Assembly: GCF_022230885.1 (NCBI RefSeq) | Contig: NZ_JAKGCT010000004.1 | Span: 1,054,001 to 1,118,000, forward strand | Reading direction: 5' to 3' | DNA from: Paenalcaligenes niemegkensis | GTDB lineage: Bacteria > Pseudomonadota > Gammaproteobacteria > Burkholderiales > Burkholderiaceae_B | Length of the DNA: 64,000 bases | Part shown: piece after piece, positions 49,986 through 60,990 of the stretch | How positions within the stretch are numbered: position 1 is the first letter of the stretch | Layout: every line of letters starts with the position of its first letter | Position numbers and translations under genes: made by a program | The notes under the pieces: generated by a model | Databases searched by the model: none | Told to the model about the DNA's origin: nothing | The model's input: the letters and a program-made list of their open reading frames with translations, nothing else

Positions 49986-52900
49986 ATGAAAAGAATGTTG
50001 TTCAATGCAACGCATCAAGAAGAATTACGCGTTGCCATTGTTGACGGTCAGAAGCTTATAGACCTCGACATCGAAACTGCCGGACGCGAACAGCGTAAAG
50101 GGAACATATATAAAGGGGTTATTACCCGAATTGAACCCGGCCTAGAGGCATGTTTCGTCAGCTACGGCGAAGATCGCCACGGCTTCCTGCCTTTCAAGGA
50201 AGTCGCTCGCACCTACTTCAAAGACGGCGTTGATGTGCGCTCTGCGCGCATTCAGGATGCCCTCACCGAAGGCCAGGAGCTAATCATTCAAGTTGAAAAA
50301 GAAGAGCGTGGCAACAAAGGTGCCGCCCTGACTTCTTTTATCTCGCTTGCTGGCCGATACCTGGTGTTAATGCCAAACAACCCTCGCGGGGGCGGCGTTT
50401 CCCGTCGGGTAGAAGGTGAAGACCGCCAGGAACTCCGGGAAGCCATTGACCAGCTGAATATTCCCTCGGGCATGAGCATCATTGCCCGCACTGCAGGTAT
50501 AGGCCGCAGCGTCGAAGAACTGCAATGGGATCTAAACTACTTGCTGCAGCTTTGGACCGCCATCGATGGTGCGGCCAAAGACAACAGCGCGCCCATACTT
50601 ATATATCTAGAGTCCAGCCTGGTCATCCGTGCCATTCGCGATTACTTCTCGCAGGAAATCGGCGAAATCCTTATCGATACCGATGACATCTACGAGCAGG
50701 CCACCGCCTTTATGAGCGTGGTGATGCCTGATAATGTACAGCGCGTCAAAATGTACCGGGATGACATTCCCCTGTTCTCCCGTTTCCAGATAGAAAACCA
50801 GATCGAAACAGCTTACTCACGCACTGTGCAGCTGCCTTCAGGTGGTGCGGTCGTTATCGATCACACCGAAGCCCTGGTTGCCATCGACGTCAACTCTGCG
50901 CGTTCCACGCGGGGCGCTGACATCGAAGAAACTGCCTTGCGCACCAACCTGGAAGCCGCAGATGAAGTTGCCCGCCAGCTGCGTCTGCGCGACTTGGGCG
51001 GCCTGATCGTCATCGACTTCATCGACATGGAAGAAGGCAAGAACCAGCGTGCGGTCGAGCAACGTTTACGTGATGCCCTGCACCTGGATCGGGCTCGTGT
51101 ACAAATGGGCAAGATTTCACGCTTCGGCTTAATGGAACTCTCACGCCAGCGCTTGCGTCCTGCACTAAACGAAGGCTCGCACATCACTTGCCCTCGCTGC
51201 ACAGGTACGGGCGTCATTCGCGATGCCGAATCCAGCGCACTGCACGTCTTGCGCCTGCTTCAAGAAGAAGCCATGAAAGAAGGTACGGCCGCTCTGCATG
51301 CCCAGGTGCCTGTAGACGTCGCAACCTATCTGCTAAACGAGAAACGCGCTGACGTCTCAAAAATCGAATCGCGTCTGAATATCAACTTAACGCTGATACC
51401 AAATAAAAATCTTGAAACCCCGCATCACGTCATCGAGCGCCTGCGTCACGACGATCCTCGTCTTGAAGAGCTAAAAATCAGCTACCAGCAGGTGCAGACT
51501 GAAGCTCCGGCAACACTCACGCCTCATCGCACGCACGAAATCAAGCCACGCCCCGAGGCTTTGGTTAAAGGCATTACACCTTCACAGCCTGCGCCTACCT
51601 CTGCCGCCGTGGCGAAAAAGCCGAAGGCCCAAGCTTGTGGCAACGTATTATGGCGTGGTTCAGCCCTGCTGCAGACAAAAAACCTGAGCAAGAGAAACCG
51701 CCAGCAGCCAAGGGCCAGCAACGTCGTGGACAACGCCAGCATGCCGAACGCACTGCTTCAGGCGAACGTCCACAACGACAGCGTCAACGACGAGGCCAAC
51801 GCCCCGTCGCCGACGAAGCAGCTACCGAAGCCAAAGTTGTAGAGCAAAGCAGCACGCCTACAGGCCGTAATCGCCGTCGCCCACAACAAGCGGCAACCGA
51901 AACGCCTAGCTCCGAGAACCGTCAGACACGCACCGACAGCACCGAAAACGCTGATGCCAGCACTAGCGCATCAGCTAACCGTCGCCGTCGCGGCGGACGC
52001 GGAAGACGCCGTGATGGCTCCGCAAGTGAAAATGCCGCAAACAACGAGCAGCATCTGGACGCCGCACCGGCCGTCTCAAGTGCACCACTCGCTGCTACAA
52101 TTGTTGCTCCCGAGTACAGCAATGAGCAAGATGACACGTCAGTCGATACCGGTTCACAAGACGACGACACCCAGCCAAACACTGACGAGCAACAGCGTCA
52201 GGGCGATCCTGAACGCCGTCGTCGCCGTCGTCGCAGCCGTCGTGGCCGTCGTCCGCAAGAAGCCAATGCAGTGGCAGAACAAGCAGAATCTGAACAGCCA
52301 GAGGCAGAAGCCACTGTTAGCGCTGCCGGAGCTTTTATTGCTCACGAAACACCGGGTTTCGATGCCAGTGCTTTTGAGCAAGAGCAAGCTGACTCGACAA
52401 AAGCTGTAGCAGCTGAATCCCCATCCTCTCCGGTAACAAGCTCTTCTGAGCTTACAACCGGGCAGGCTGAAATCCCTGCAGCACCTGCTGTGTCGGCAGC
52501 AGAGTCGGTTATCGAGCCTGCTCAGGCAACGACAAGCCTGCCAATCATTGCTGAAATTGCTGAAGAAGCCCCTAAGCCACAGCAGCCTGCTGCGACAGAA
52601 GCAAGTGAAGCACTTGATACTCTGCTGGCCCAAAGCTCGCTTCAAATGGTAGAGACCCGGGCTGATGCTGAACGCAACGTGCAAGCTTACGAAGCGCCTA
52701 AAGCTCCGGCACAGCGCCCAACCCGTACTCGGGTCAAGGTGGCCGCAGAAGCTGAAGCCCTGGTGCAGGTCGAAACGCAAAACGACAACACCTCTGTCAC
52801 TACGCTTGCACAAGCTCCTGAAGATATGCCGCCGGCGCCAGCCGAGGCTCAGCCAGTCTCCGAAGCTCCTGTACAGGTTGCAGAACAGTCTCCCGAGCCG

Positions 52901-53371
52901 GAGCTTATCGAACAGCCCCAGGAAGCCGATACTGCAGTTCGCCACGAGACTGAAGCCTCTGCTTCCGAAGCAGGTTCTGTCGCAGAAAGCGTTGTATCAG
53001 AGCCCGCCCCTTCTATTGATGTTCAAAGCTCCATACCAGAGCAAGCAGAAGAGCCAGGCCACATGCAAGCTGAACCAGAAGCCTACGTGGACGAGCAGCC
53101 GCTACAAGCCGCAGCAGAGTCTCAGCCCGAAGCTGTAGCAACCTCAGACGAAACAGTTGTACCGGAAGAAGCCACAGCTTCTGCCACGACCGTAGCCGTT
53201 GTTTCCGAAGAGCTTGAGTCCGTATTACAGCAACGTGGCCTGGAGCTTGTAGAAACCTCTGCTACGGCTGTCACAGAAGCCTACGCAGCTCCTGCTGTCA
53301 AACTGGGGCGTCCCCGCAAGGCACCCGTGCAGATCGAGTCAGAGCCCCTTGAGCTAGTCGAAACCAAGTAG
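49986..53371 (+). pseudogene. rne: Ribonuclease E (frameshifted in this sequence between catalytic core and tail)
   Basis: Central endoribonuclease for mRNA decay and rRNA/tRNA processing. The first frame holds the catalytic half: S1 domain ([28 protein letters not shown]), DNase-I-like active site ([28 protein letters not shown]) and the Zn-link CPRCTGTG. The second frame begins near [15 protein letters not shown] and is a roughly 580-residue Arg-rich then Ala/Glu/Pro-rich disordered tail. The tail includes RRRRRRSRRGRRPQ and a degenerate repeat starting LQMVETRAD and LELVETSAT. The break is at the C-run 51628-51630. One more C gives PKAPSLWQRI and a 1128-residue protein. As written, a core plus 71 off-frame residues would be made. 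Confidence 0.9.
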
Positions 53372-53388
53372 CTTTAACTCCAAGCACA

Positions 53389-53428
53389 GAAAGGGCCTTG
53401 CTGGTGAACTCCAGCAAGGCCCTTTTTA
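53389..53428 (+). terminator. Rho-independent terminator after rne
   Basis: AAGGGCCTTGCTGG (53391-53404) pairs perfectly with CCAGCAAGGCCCTT (53411-53424), 14 bp, loop 6 nt, followed by T5. It starts about 18 bp after the rne stop. Confidence 0.92.
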
Positions 53429-53463
53429 ATACCCTATCTTTAGCGTTTTAACGGGGCAAGACC

Positions 53464-53514
53464 AAAAAAATGCCCATCATTGCAGTTGTGGATCAGAAAC
53501 TGTAATGATGGGCA
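53464..53514 (-). terminator. Rho-independent terminator after accD
   Basis: TGCCCATCATTGCAGTT (53471-53487) and AACTGTAATGATGGGCA (53498-53514) form a 17-bp stem with one wobble. On the minus strand the stem is followed by T7 (53464-53470). It lies about 29 bp downstream of accD and converges with the rne terminator. Confidence 0.9.
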
Positions 53515-53542
53515 ATGTCGTTAAAGGACGACGGCCACGCTG

Positions 53543-54421
53543 TTAGACAGGCTTATGAACGGACTCAGCAGGCTGACGGGTTAACAGCGCAATAAGTTGA
53601 GCGATCTCCAGCTGCATTTCGCGGCGATCGAGCACCATGTCAATCGCGCCTTTCTCAAGCAGAAACTCGGCTCGTTGAAAACCTTCAGGCAACTTTTCAC
53701 GTACGGTCTGCTCAATAACACGTGGACCGGCGAAACCAATAAGCGCGTTAGGCTCAGCGATGACTACGTCTCCCATGAATGCAAAACTGGCTGACACGCC
53801 GCCCATCGTAGGGTCTGTAAGCACACTGATAAAGGGCAGGCCCGCCTGAGACAGCTGCGCAAGCATGGCATTGGTTTTAGCCATCTGCATAAGCGAGAAC
53901 AAGCTTTCTTGCATACGTGCGCCACCCGAGGCCGCTACACAAATGAAGGCAGAACGAGACTCGATAGCGGCTTTTACACCCCGTACAAAGCGCTCACCCA
54001 CTACCGAACCCATGGACCCGCCCATAAACTCAAACTCAAAAGCAGCGACCACGGCAGGAACGGCCAATATAGTACCGCTCATTACGACCATGGCTTCGCT
54101 TTCACCGGTAGTACGGGTTGCCTGGACAACACGATCCGGATACTTTTTGGTATCCCTGAACTTAAGCGGGTCTACAGGACGTGTATTGGCGCCTATTTCG
54201 ACCCGACCTTCGGCATCAAGCAATGCATCGATGCGACCACGTGCGTTGATACGCATGTGATGAGCGCACTTGGGACAAACGTTCAGAGTAGCCTGCAAGT
54301 CTTCTTTATATAACACTGACTCACAAGACGGGCACTTCACCCACAAACCCTCCGGCACTCGACGGCTACTTTCATGGCCGCGGTTAATCATCGGAGGTAG
54401 AATTTTCTGGATCCAGCTCAT
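53543..54421 (-). CDS. accD: Acetyl-CoA carboxylase carboxyltransferase subunit beta
   Basis: Transfers the carboxyl group to acetyl-CoA, giving malonyl-CoA. 292 residues. The N-terminal zinc ribbon is intact ([10 protein letters not shown] and [10 protein letters not shown]). The carboxyltransferase core has [33 protein letters not shown] and [16 protein letters not shown]. It lies downstream of trpA on the same strand (110 bp), matching the common trpB-trpA-accD order. Confidence 0.97.
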   Translation of the reverse strand: MSWIQKILPPMINRGHESSRRVPEGLWVKCPSCESVLYKEDLQATLNVCPKCAHHMRINARGRIDALLDAEGRVEIGANTRPVDPLKFRDTKKYPDRVVQATRTTGESEAMVVMSGTILAVPAVVAAFEFEFMGGSMGSVVGERFVRGVKAAIESRSAFICVAASGGARMQESLFSLMQMAKTNAMLAQLSQAGLPFISVLTDPTMGGVSASFAFMGDVVIAEPNALIGFAGPRVIEQTVREKLPEGFQRAEFLLEKGAIDMVLDRREMQLEIAQLIALLTRQPAESVHKPV

Positions 54422-54531
54422 GGTGCAATCCTGTTATTAGGCAACGAGCTATGCGTTGTCAGTAAATTTTGATGATATGCGCCTATGCAAAGCACAAGCG
54501 CATGATTCTATACGGAAATGCAATGAACAGG

Positions 54532-55350
54532 CTAGTTTAAAGCACGGTGTATTTCATGTAACCACGTTGAGGCAGCGGCTATGGCCGCCTGATCTGTGCC
54601 TTCATCGGCATAGGCCTGCTCCATGGTTTCGATAAGCTTACTTCCGATAACGACGGCATCAGCGCATGCACTAAGGCGTCTGGCGCTTTCAGCATCACGA
54701 ATACCAAAGCCCACGCCGACGGGAATCGTAACGTAACGGCGAATAATTTCAAGCTGCTTTGCCACCTCGTCGGTATTCAGCGTTCCAGATCCAGTGACCC
54801 CTTTGAGCGACACATAGTAGACATAGCCCCGTGCCACCTCGGCGATCAGCTTCATGCGCGCTTCGGTGGACGTAGGAGCCAACAGGAAAATAGGATCGAT
54901 ACCGGCGTCGGCGAGCAGCTTGGCGAATTCCACAGACTCTTCAGGGGGATAGTCCACAGTTAATACACCATCTACCCCCGCCTCGCCTGCTGCGCGAGCA
55001 AAGACTTCCTGGCCCATGGCTTCAATCGGGTTGGCGTAACCCATCAGCACCACAGGGGTCTTGTCGTCGGTTTCGCGAAACTTGCGTACCATATCAAGGA
55101 CGACGCTCAGGCTGACCCCGCGCTTCACAGCACGTTCGGCGGCGCGCTGAATAACCGGACCATCAGCCATCGGATCGGAGAAAGGTACGCCAAGCTCGAT
55201 AACATCCGATCCCGCTTCCACCAGAGCGTGCATTAACGCAGGCGTAATTGTCAGGGAGGGATCACCCGCAGCAATGTATGGAATTAAGGCCGTGCGACCA
55301 TTAAGTTGCGCAAAGGTTGCTGACAAACGCGCGTTAGAAGGTTGTGACAT
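54532..55350 (-). CDS. trpA: Tryptophan synthase alpha subunit
   Basis: Cleaves indole-3-glycerol phosphate and channels indole to TrpB. 272 residues. [20 protein letters not shown], the catalytic Glu in [17 protein letters not shown], the Asp in [13 protein letters not shown] and the phosphate-binding VTGSGTLNT and [14 protein letters not shown] are present. I start at ATG 55350 (MSQPSNARL), which has GGAAA upstream; ATG 55362 has no site. Confidence 0.96.
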   Translation of the reverse strand: MSQPSNARLSATFAQLNGRTALIPYIAAGDPSLTITPALMHALVEAGSDVIELGVPFSDPMADGPVIQRAAERAVKRGVSLSVVLDMVRKFRETDDKTPVVLMGYANPIEAMGQEVFARAAGEAGVDGVLTVDYPPEESVEFAKLLADAGIDPIFLLAPTSTEARMKLIAEVARGYVYYVSLKGVTGSGTLNTDEVAKQLEIIRRYVTIPVGVGFGIRDAESARRLSACADAVVIGSKLIETMEQAYADEGTDQAAIAAASTWLHEIHRALN

Positions 55351-55367
55351 AGTAATTTCCATAACGA

Positions 55368-56566
55368 CTACAAGCTGATGCCGCTGTATTCAGCGACCGT
55401 GTGCATATCTTTATCGCCGCGGCCCGAAAGATTAACCAAAATAATTTGATCACTGGACAGCGTGGGAGCCATCCGCACAGCGTGGGCGATGGCGTGGGAA
55501 GATTCGAGCGCAGGCATAATGCCCTCGATACGGCAGCAGTCGTGAAATGCCTTGAGAGCCTCGTCGTCGGAGACCACTGCATATTTGGCACGCCCGCAAT
55601 CCTTGAGCCATGCATGCTCTGGTCCCACACCCGGATAGTCCAGGCCTGCAGACACGGAGTGCGTACTTTGCACCTGACCTGCTTCATCTTGCAGTACATA
55701 GGTGCGGTTTCCGTGCAATACACCAACAGAACCCGCCGTTAGTGAAGCCGAATGTTTTTTGTGTCCAGCCCTTTGCCGGCGGCCTCTACTCCAATCAGCT
55801 CGACATTCTCGTGATTAATGTAGGGGTAGAAAATACCCATGGCATTGGAGCCGCCACCTACTGATGCCACCACGAAATCGGGCTGACGGCCGGTTTCTTC
55901 AGGCATTTGCTCAAGGCACTCGGTTCCGATAACAGACTGGAAATCACGAACCATCATGGGATAAGGATGCGGCCCTGCGACGGTACCAATAATGTAAAAA
56001 GTGTTTTCTACATTGGTAACCCAATCACGCATGGCTTCGTTAAGCGCGTCTTTTAATGTTTTCGAGCCCGACTCTACAGGCACTACCGTGGCACCCAGCA
56101 ACTTCATGCGATATACATTGGAAGCCTGTCGGCGTACGTCTTCGCTGCCCATGTAAACCACACACTCAAGACCGTAGCGAGCAGCAACCGTAGCGGTGGC
56201 TACCCCATGCTGACCGGCCCCTGTTTCAGCGATGATGCGAGGTTTGCCCATGCGCTTGGCCAGGAGTATCTGTCCGATACAGTTATTAATCTTGTGCGCG
56301 CCCGTGTGATTGAGGTCTTCACGCTTAAGCCAGATCTGCGCACCACCCAACTCGTCGGACCACCGTTTCGCATGATAAACAGGTGATGGTCGGCCCACGA
56401 AATGCTTTAGCTCGTAGGCGAATTCTTGTTGAAAGTCGGGGTCATTCTTGTATTTTTCGTAGGCTTCGCGCAGTTCGTCTAGGGCATGGACCAATGTCTC
56501 GGCCACAAACGAACCACCAAATCGACCGAAATGACCTTCGTAATCGGGTAGTGTGTAAGATTTCAA
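55368..56566 (-). pseudogene. trpB: Tryptophan synthase beta subunit (frameshifted in this sequence)
   Basis: PLP enzyme joining indole and serine to give tryptophan. The N-terminal frame has [19 protein letters not shown], the PLP lysine in [29 protein letters not shown] and the glycine loop [11 protein letters not shown]. The C-terminal frame continues with [32 protein letters not shown] and [11 protein letters not shown]. The break is at the T6 run 55755-55760 (A6 on the coding strand). One more A gives [12 protein letters not shown] and 399 residues, family length. The start is TTG 56566, since no ATG fits the conserved N-terminus. trpA follows after 17 bp. Confidence 0.9.
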
Positions 56567-56649
56567 GGCTTTACTCTCTTTTTAATCGAGTCGTTACGGC
56601 TCAATATCGAACCGCCACATAAATAAGTATTTTACCAGTTCAAGAGGCC

Positions 56650-58911
56650 CTATTGACGAGAGGCCTCAACCCCGGGGATCTCTTGCAATGCAGCAAGGGC
56701 ACGCTGTATCTGTTCGCCGTTGGTGACCTCGATCGTAAACGTCATCTGGCTTAAGGAACGGCGACTTTGCGTACTAACGCCCACCACGTTCACGCGCAAT
56801 CGGGCAAACACCTCAGAGATATCACGTAACAGGCTGGGTCGTTCCTGGGCGTTGATATGCAAATCGACCGGATACAGGGCGTCGCCGGTGTCGCCCCAGT
56901 CGACGTCAATGGCTCGCTCAGGCTGGCTTAAAATCAAGCCAGCGTAAGAATGGCAATCGCTACGGTGTATAGAAACACCCCGCCCCCGTGTCACAAAGCC
57001 GACTATGGGGTCAGGAGGAGCCGGACGACAACAGCGTGCCAGTTGCGTTAACAATGAATCAACACCCACCACCAGGACCCCACTTTTCCCAGTGCGGGTA
57101 ACGCTGGAGGTGGCATTCGAAAACACCCTGGTTTCCGGGTCAGTCGTACCGGCGGGCGCCTGCTTGAAAGAATGATCGATATGCCGCAGGCTAAATTCGT
57201 CTTTAGCCACCGCCACGTATAGGTCGTCGGCTCGGGCAAAACCCAGGCGCTGCGCCAAAAGCTCCAGATTCGTCGCGGTCTTGCCGAGCCTCTGCAACTC
57301 TTTCTCGACCATGGTCTGGCCCTGAGAAATGCGTTGCTGCAGTTCAACCGCATTAAACCAAGCCCTGACTTTAGCGCGTGATCTTGGGCTGGCGAGAAAC
57401 CCTAGCTGCGTATTTAGCCAGTCACGCGAGGGACCGCCCGACTTGGCCGCAATGATCTCTACCGTTTGCCCCGTACTGAGCTTAGTGAGCAAAGGCACCA
57501 TGTGGCCATCGACTTTGGCACCACGGCAGCGGTGCCCAAGATCAGTATGCAGGTAATAAGCGAAGTCGACTGGTGTCGCGCCCACGGGCAGCTCGATTAC
57601 ACGCGCTTGTGGCGTCAGGACGTAAATATGTTCGCCGCTGGTCCTGCCCTGCTCTTGCCCCGGATCAGCATGCGCAGCCTGGACATCGGTACTACCAGGC
57701 TCGGCCGGCGTATTTTTGTCCCATGCCAAAAGCTGGCGCATCCACGCTACTTTTTGTTCATCGGCAGTGGCAGCTACAGTTCCACCAGCGCGGCCTGCCT
57801 CTTTGTAGCGCCAATGTGCGGCCATACCGAACTCGGCAAACTCGTGCATTTCATGAGTACGGATCTGAATCTCGATATTGCGCCCTTGCTCATCCGCAAC
57901 CACGGTATGTAATGAACGATAGCCATTAGGTTTGGGCCTGGAGATATAGTCATCGAACTCAGCGGGGACAGGTGTCCAGAGCGCATGAACCAGCGCCAGA
58001 GCGCTATAGCAGCTACGCTCGTCATCAACAATAATGCGCAAAGCCTGCAAATCAAACAGCTGATTGAAGTTTAAATCTTTATTGCGCATCTTGTTCCAGA
58101 TGCTGTAGATGTGCTTGGGCCTGCCATATACCTCGGCCTGCATTCCCTCTTCTGCGAGCGATTCAGTGAGTTGCTTCACGACCGCGGTAATAAAAGCTTC
58201 GCGCTCGACACGCTTTTCTTCCAGTTGCTTGGCAATATCTTTATAGGTGGCTGGCTGCAGAAAACGGAAAGCCAAATCTTCCATTTCCCATTTTACCTGC
58301 CAAATACCCAGACGATTGGCCAAAGGCGTGTAGAGCTCCATGGTCTCTTTGGCAAAGGCCTGAGGACACGGGGTTTTACTTTCAGCATACCAGCGTAAGG
58401 ATTGCAGCCTTGACGCCAGTCGCAACAGCACAATGCGAAGGTCAACCGCCATGGCAAGCAACATGCGCCGCTTCATTTCTTTCTGGTCGCTACCGGGGGC
58501 AGCCTGGTCATGGGACTGGCCGGTTAGGGTGCCCAACCTATATAGCGCACGCGTCCCCTGCACCAGTTTGGCAACTTCAGGGCCAAACTCTTTTAATATG
58601 TCATTATCTTTGATGCCGCTGCTTTTTACTTCCGGCTCAGGCAGGACTGCCAGCAGCGCACTTGCGCGAGTTACCGCATCTGATCCCAGGCTCTGCAAGA
58701 TCTCGACAACGTGAGCACTATGAGAGTCGAGGGCCTCTCCGGTATTGGCTAAAACCCCGTTTAAAGGAAGAGCTACGGTTGCAGCCGCCGTGTGCAATAG
58801 CCGGGTTCCGGCCTCATCCAGATCCGCACACACCTTTTCAAGCCAACGGGGACTGAAGACCACGCGGGCAGGTAATTCGTCAGGAATAGCATCTGAAGTT
58901 GAAACGGGCAT
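56650..58911 (-). CDS. relA: (p)ppGpp synthetase RelA (GTP pyrophosphokinase)
   Basis: Ribosome-associated stringent-response synthetase. About 753 residues. The N-terminal hydrolase-like domain has lost the HD metal site, as in RelA rather than SpoT. The synthetase domain has RIIVDDERSCYSALALVH and the RelA-type acidic EFDDYI followed by RPKPNGYRSLHT. TGS (HIYVLTPQARVIELPVGATP), the conserved-cysteine region (LTQLARCCRP) and a C-terminal ACT domain follow. Start ATG 58911; a TTG at 58944 would add 11 residues. No partner spoT is in the window. Confidence 0.95.
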   Translation of the reverse strand: MPVSTSDAIPDELPARVVFSPRWLEKVCADLDEAGTRLLHTAAATVALPLNGVLANTGEALDSHSAHVVEILQSLGSDAVTRASALLAVLPEPEVKSSGIKDNDILKEFGPEVAKLVQGTRALYRLGTLTGQSHDQAAPGSDQKEMKRRMLLAMAVDLRIVLLRLASRLQSLRWYAESKTPCPQAFAKETMELYTPLANRLGIWQVKWEMEDLAFRFLQPATYKDIAKQLEEKRVEREAFITAVVKQLTESLAEEGMQAEVYGRPKHIYSIWNKMRNKDLNFNQLFDLQALRIIVDDERSCYSALALVHALWTPVPAEFDDYISRPKPNGYRSLHTVVADEQGRNIEIQIRTHEMHEFAEFGMAAHWRYKEAGRAGGTVAATADEQKVAWMRQLLAWDKNTPAEPGSTDVQAAHADPGQEQGRTSGEHIYVLTPQARVIELPVGATPVDFAYYLHTDLGHRCRGAKVDGHMVPLLTKLSTGQTVEIIAAKSGGPSRDWLNTQLGFLASPRSRAKVRAWFNAVELQQRISQGQTMVEKELQRLGKTATNLELLAQRLGFARADDLYVAVAKDEFSLRHIDHSFKQAPAGTTDPETRVFSNATSSVTRTGKSGVLVVGVDSLLTQLARCCRPAPPDPIVGFVTRGRGVSIHRSDCHSYAGLILSQPERAIDVDWGDTGDALYPVDLHINAQERPSLLRDISEVFARLRVNVVGVSTQSRRSLSQMTFTIEVTNGEQIQRALAALQEIPGVEASRQ

Positions 58912-59175
58912 AGCGATCAAGGTGTGGCGGAACAAAAGCAGCAATAGGTTTCAATATACTATCCTGTAAAGACCCGTACCGCGAGTATTCCATTATGTCC
59001 GCAAAACATCATCAAAAAATGCTTCCCTCTCGGGAAAACAGGATAATGCGGGCCTTTATCCGAATATTCGTTAAAATTACTTAATTATTACGGCAACCTT
59101 TTAAACCCACTACGGGCAATGATGCCCGCACCGAAGGTTTGCCCCTATTGCTTTGTTTTAAGCTGGAGCTGAAAA

Positions 59176-59499
59176 ATGACTCACGTCGTGACCGAAAACT
59201 GTATTAAATGCAAATTCACTGACTGTGTTGATGTGTGCCCGGTAGACTGTTTCCGTGAGGGTCCCAACTTTTTAGTGATCGATCCCGACGAGTGTATTGA
59301 CTGTGCAGTCTGTATTCCTGAATGCCCTGCTAACGCAATCTATGCCGAAGAAGATGTACCGCAGGATCAAATGCACTTTATTGAACTCAACGCCGAGCTT
59401 ACCCCTGCGTTTGGCATGATCAACCGGTCGAAAAAGCCACTGGACGATGCTGACGACTGGAACGGTGTGGAAGGAAAACTACAACACCTTGAGCGTTAA
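59176..59499 (+). CDS. fdxA: Seven-iron ferredoxin FdxA
   Basis: Small cytosolic electron carrier with a 3Fe-4S and a 4Fe-4S cluster. 107 residues. Cysteine pattern: Cys9, Cys17 and Cys21 region in [17 protein letters not shown], then Cys40, Cys43, Cys46 and Cys50 in [14 protein letters not shown], with the long C-terminal tail ([17 protein letters not shown]) typical of FdxA. It is followed by a strong terminator. Redox partners are not evident from context. Confidence 0.96.
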   Translation: MTHVVTENCIKCKFTDCVDVCPVDCFREGPNFLVIDPDECIDCAVCIPECPANAIYAEEDVPQDQMHFIELNAELTPAFGMINRSKKPLDDADDWNGVEGKLQHLER

Positions 59500-59524
59500 T
59501 GCGCAAACATCGTTCTCCGCCAAT

Positions 59525-59552
59525 AAAAAAGAGGCCCTACGCCTCTTTTTTT
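59525..59552 (+). terminator. Rho-independent terminator after fdxA
   Basis: AGAGGC (59530-59535) pairs with GCCTCT (59541-59546), loop 5 nt, with flanking A6 and T7. It lies about 25 bp after the fdxA stop. Confidence 0.85.
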
Positions 59553-59694
59553 ATGCTTACTTATTGCTGCAATGCAATGAAAAGACAATAGTAAGCGCAC
59601 GCTGGCGCGAACTACTCTACACTCCAATAGTTTGTAGCTTCAACCACTTACCCGCTTATTTTCTGCTGCGATGTAGCAGCGTAAAAGACTAAAT

Positions 59695-60930
59695 ATGCTC
59701 TATCACCTGCACGAATTTCAGCGCACTATGTTGGCTCCCTTTGTGGCGCTATCTAACCAAAGCTCAACTCTGTTTTCGCACCCCTATAGTCCGTGGTCCT
59801 ATACCTTGCTGTCCAAACAGCTGGCTGCCAGTTACGAGCTTCTTTATAGACTCGGTAAAGATTACGAAAAGCCTGCATGGAATATACCGTCGGTTCAGGT
59901 GGCAGGCAAAACGGTAACTGTTGCAGAGCAAGCCGTCATATCGATGCCGTTCTGTAATCTGGTGCACTTTGAACGTGTGGGCGTTGATGACTGCGCTCCA
60001 AAGGTATTGATTGTTGCCCCTATGTCCGGACATCACGCAACCTTGCTGCGTGACACCGTGCGGACCATGCTGATGGATCACGATGTCTACGTTACCGACT
60101 GGATAGACGCACGCATGGTAGCTCTGGAAAACGGTCCCTTTCACCTAAGTGACTACGTCCGCTACATAGAGCACTTCATTGAAACGCTGGGCCCTGCCAT
60201 CCATGTCATGTCGGTTTGCCAGCCCACCGTTCCTGTGCTGGCTGCCCTGTCAGTCATGGCAGCTAAAAATATGACATCGCTTCCGCGAAGCATGATTATG
60301 ATGGGCGGGCCCATTGACCCACGAGAATCCCCCACCGAGGTCAATTCGTTAGCAACGACCAAGCCCTACTCGTGGTTCAAAAACAATCTGATACACCGCG
60401 TTCCCAGCCGATACGCGGGAGCAGGTCGCAACGTTTACCCTGGGTTCTTACAGCACGCCGGGTTCATCGCCATGAACCCGAACCGCCATATGCATTCACA
60501 CTATGATTTTTACCAGCATCTGGTTCAGGGCGACGATGGCGACGCCGAGGCGCACCGACGTTTCTATGACGAGTACAATGCAGTCATGGACATGCCCGCC
60601 GAATTCTACCTGGATACCATTAAAATCATTTTCCAGGAACATCGCCTGCCCAAAGGCACATGGGAAATCGACGGCATTGTGGTACGCCCTCAGCGCATTC
60701 AAAACATGAGTCTGTTCACGATCGAGGGCGAACTGGACGATATCTCAGGTGCAGGCCAGACTCGCGCAGCACAAAAACTATGCAGCGGCCTGGATCCTGA
60801 ACGCAAAACCCATTACACAGCGCTGGGCAGTGGACACTATGGGATATTTTCTGGGCGCCGATGGAGAAATCAAATCTATCCTAAAATAAAAACATTTATT
60901 GCTGACGCCGATCAGTTCAGCAACGACTAG
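59695..60930 (+). CDS. phaZ: Intracellular polyhydroxyalkanoate (PHB) depolymerase
   Basis: Degrades native polyhydroxybutyrate granules. 411 residues, no signal peptide. The N-terminus MLYHLHEFQRTMLAPF is typical of the intracellular family. The lipase-like box carries a cysteine nucleophile (IHVMSVCQPTVPVLAAL) as known for PhaZ1-type enzymes, and the C-terminal HYTALGSGHYGIFSGRRWR gives the histidine. MMGGPIDPRESPT is also conserved. Nearby scoAB would process the released acetoacetate after dehydrogenation; the link is inference. Confidence 0.93.
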   Translation: MLYHLHEFQRTMLAPFVALSNQSSTLFSHPYSPWSYTLLSKQLAASYELLYRLGKDYEKPAWNIPSVQVAGKTVTVAEQAVISMPFCNLVHFERVGVDDCAPKVLIVAPMSGHHATLLRDTVRTMLMDHDVYVTDWIDARMVALENGPFHLSDYVRYIEHFIETLGPAIHVMSVCQPTVPVLAALSVMAAKNMTSLPRSMIMMGGPIDPRESPTEVNSLATTKPYSWFKNNLIHRVPSRYAGAGRNVYPGFLQHAGFIAMNPNRHMHSHYDFYQHLVQGDDGDAEAHRRFYDEYNAVMDMPAEFYLDTIKIIFQEHRLPKGTWEIDGIVVRPQRIQNMSLFTIEGELDDISGAGQTRAAQKLCSGLDPERKTHYTALGSGHYGIFSGRRWRNQIYPKIKTFIADADQFSND

Positions 60931-60958
60931 ATCGTTTCACCCTTAATCTCTTAAGCGT

Positions 60959-60990
60959 CAGGGGCCAATAGGCCCCTGTGTTATTTATTT
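60959..60990 (+). terminator. Probable terminator between phaZ and rnfB
   Basis: CAGGGGCC and GGCCCCTG (60959-60978) form an 8-bp stem with a 4-nt AATA loop, followed by a T-rich but interrupted tract. It ends directly at the rnfB start, so read-through is possible. Confidence 0.6.

Noticed and set aside
52154..52945. 263-codon minus-strand frame opposite the RNase E tail
   Set aside because: Product of Cys/Arg/Leu-rich low complexity caused by the GC-biased codons of the Ala/Glu-rich tail on the other strand.
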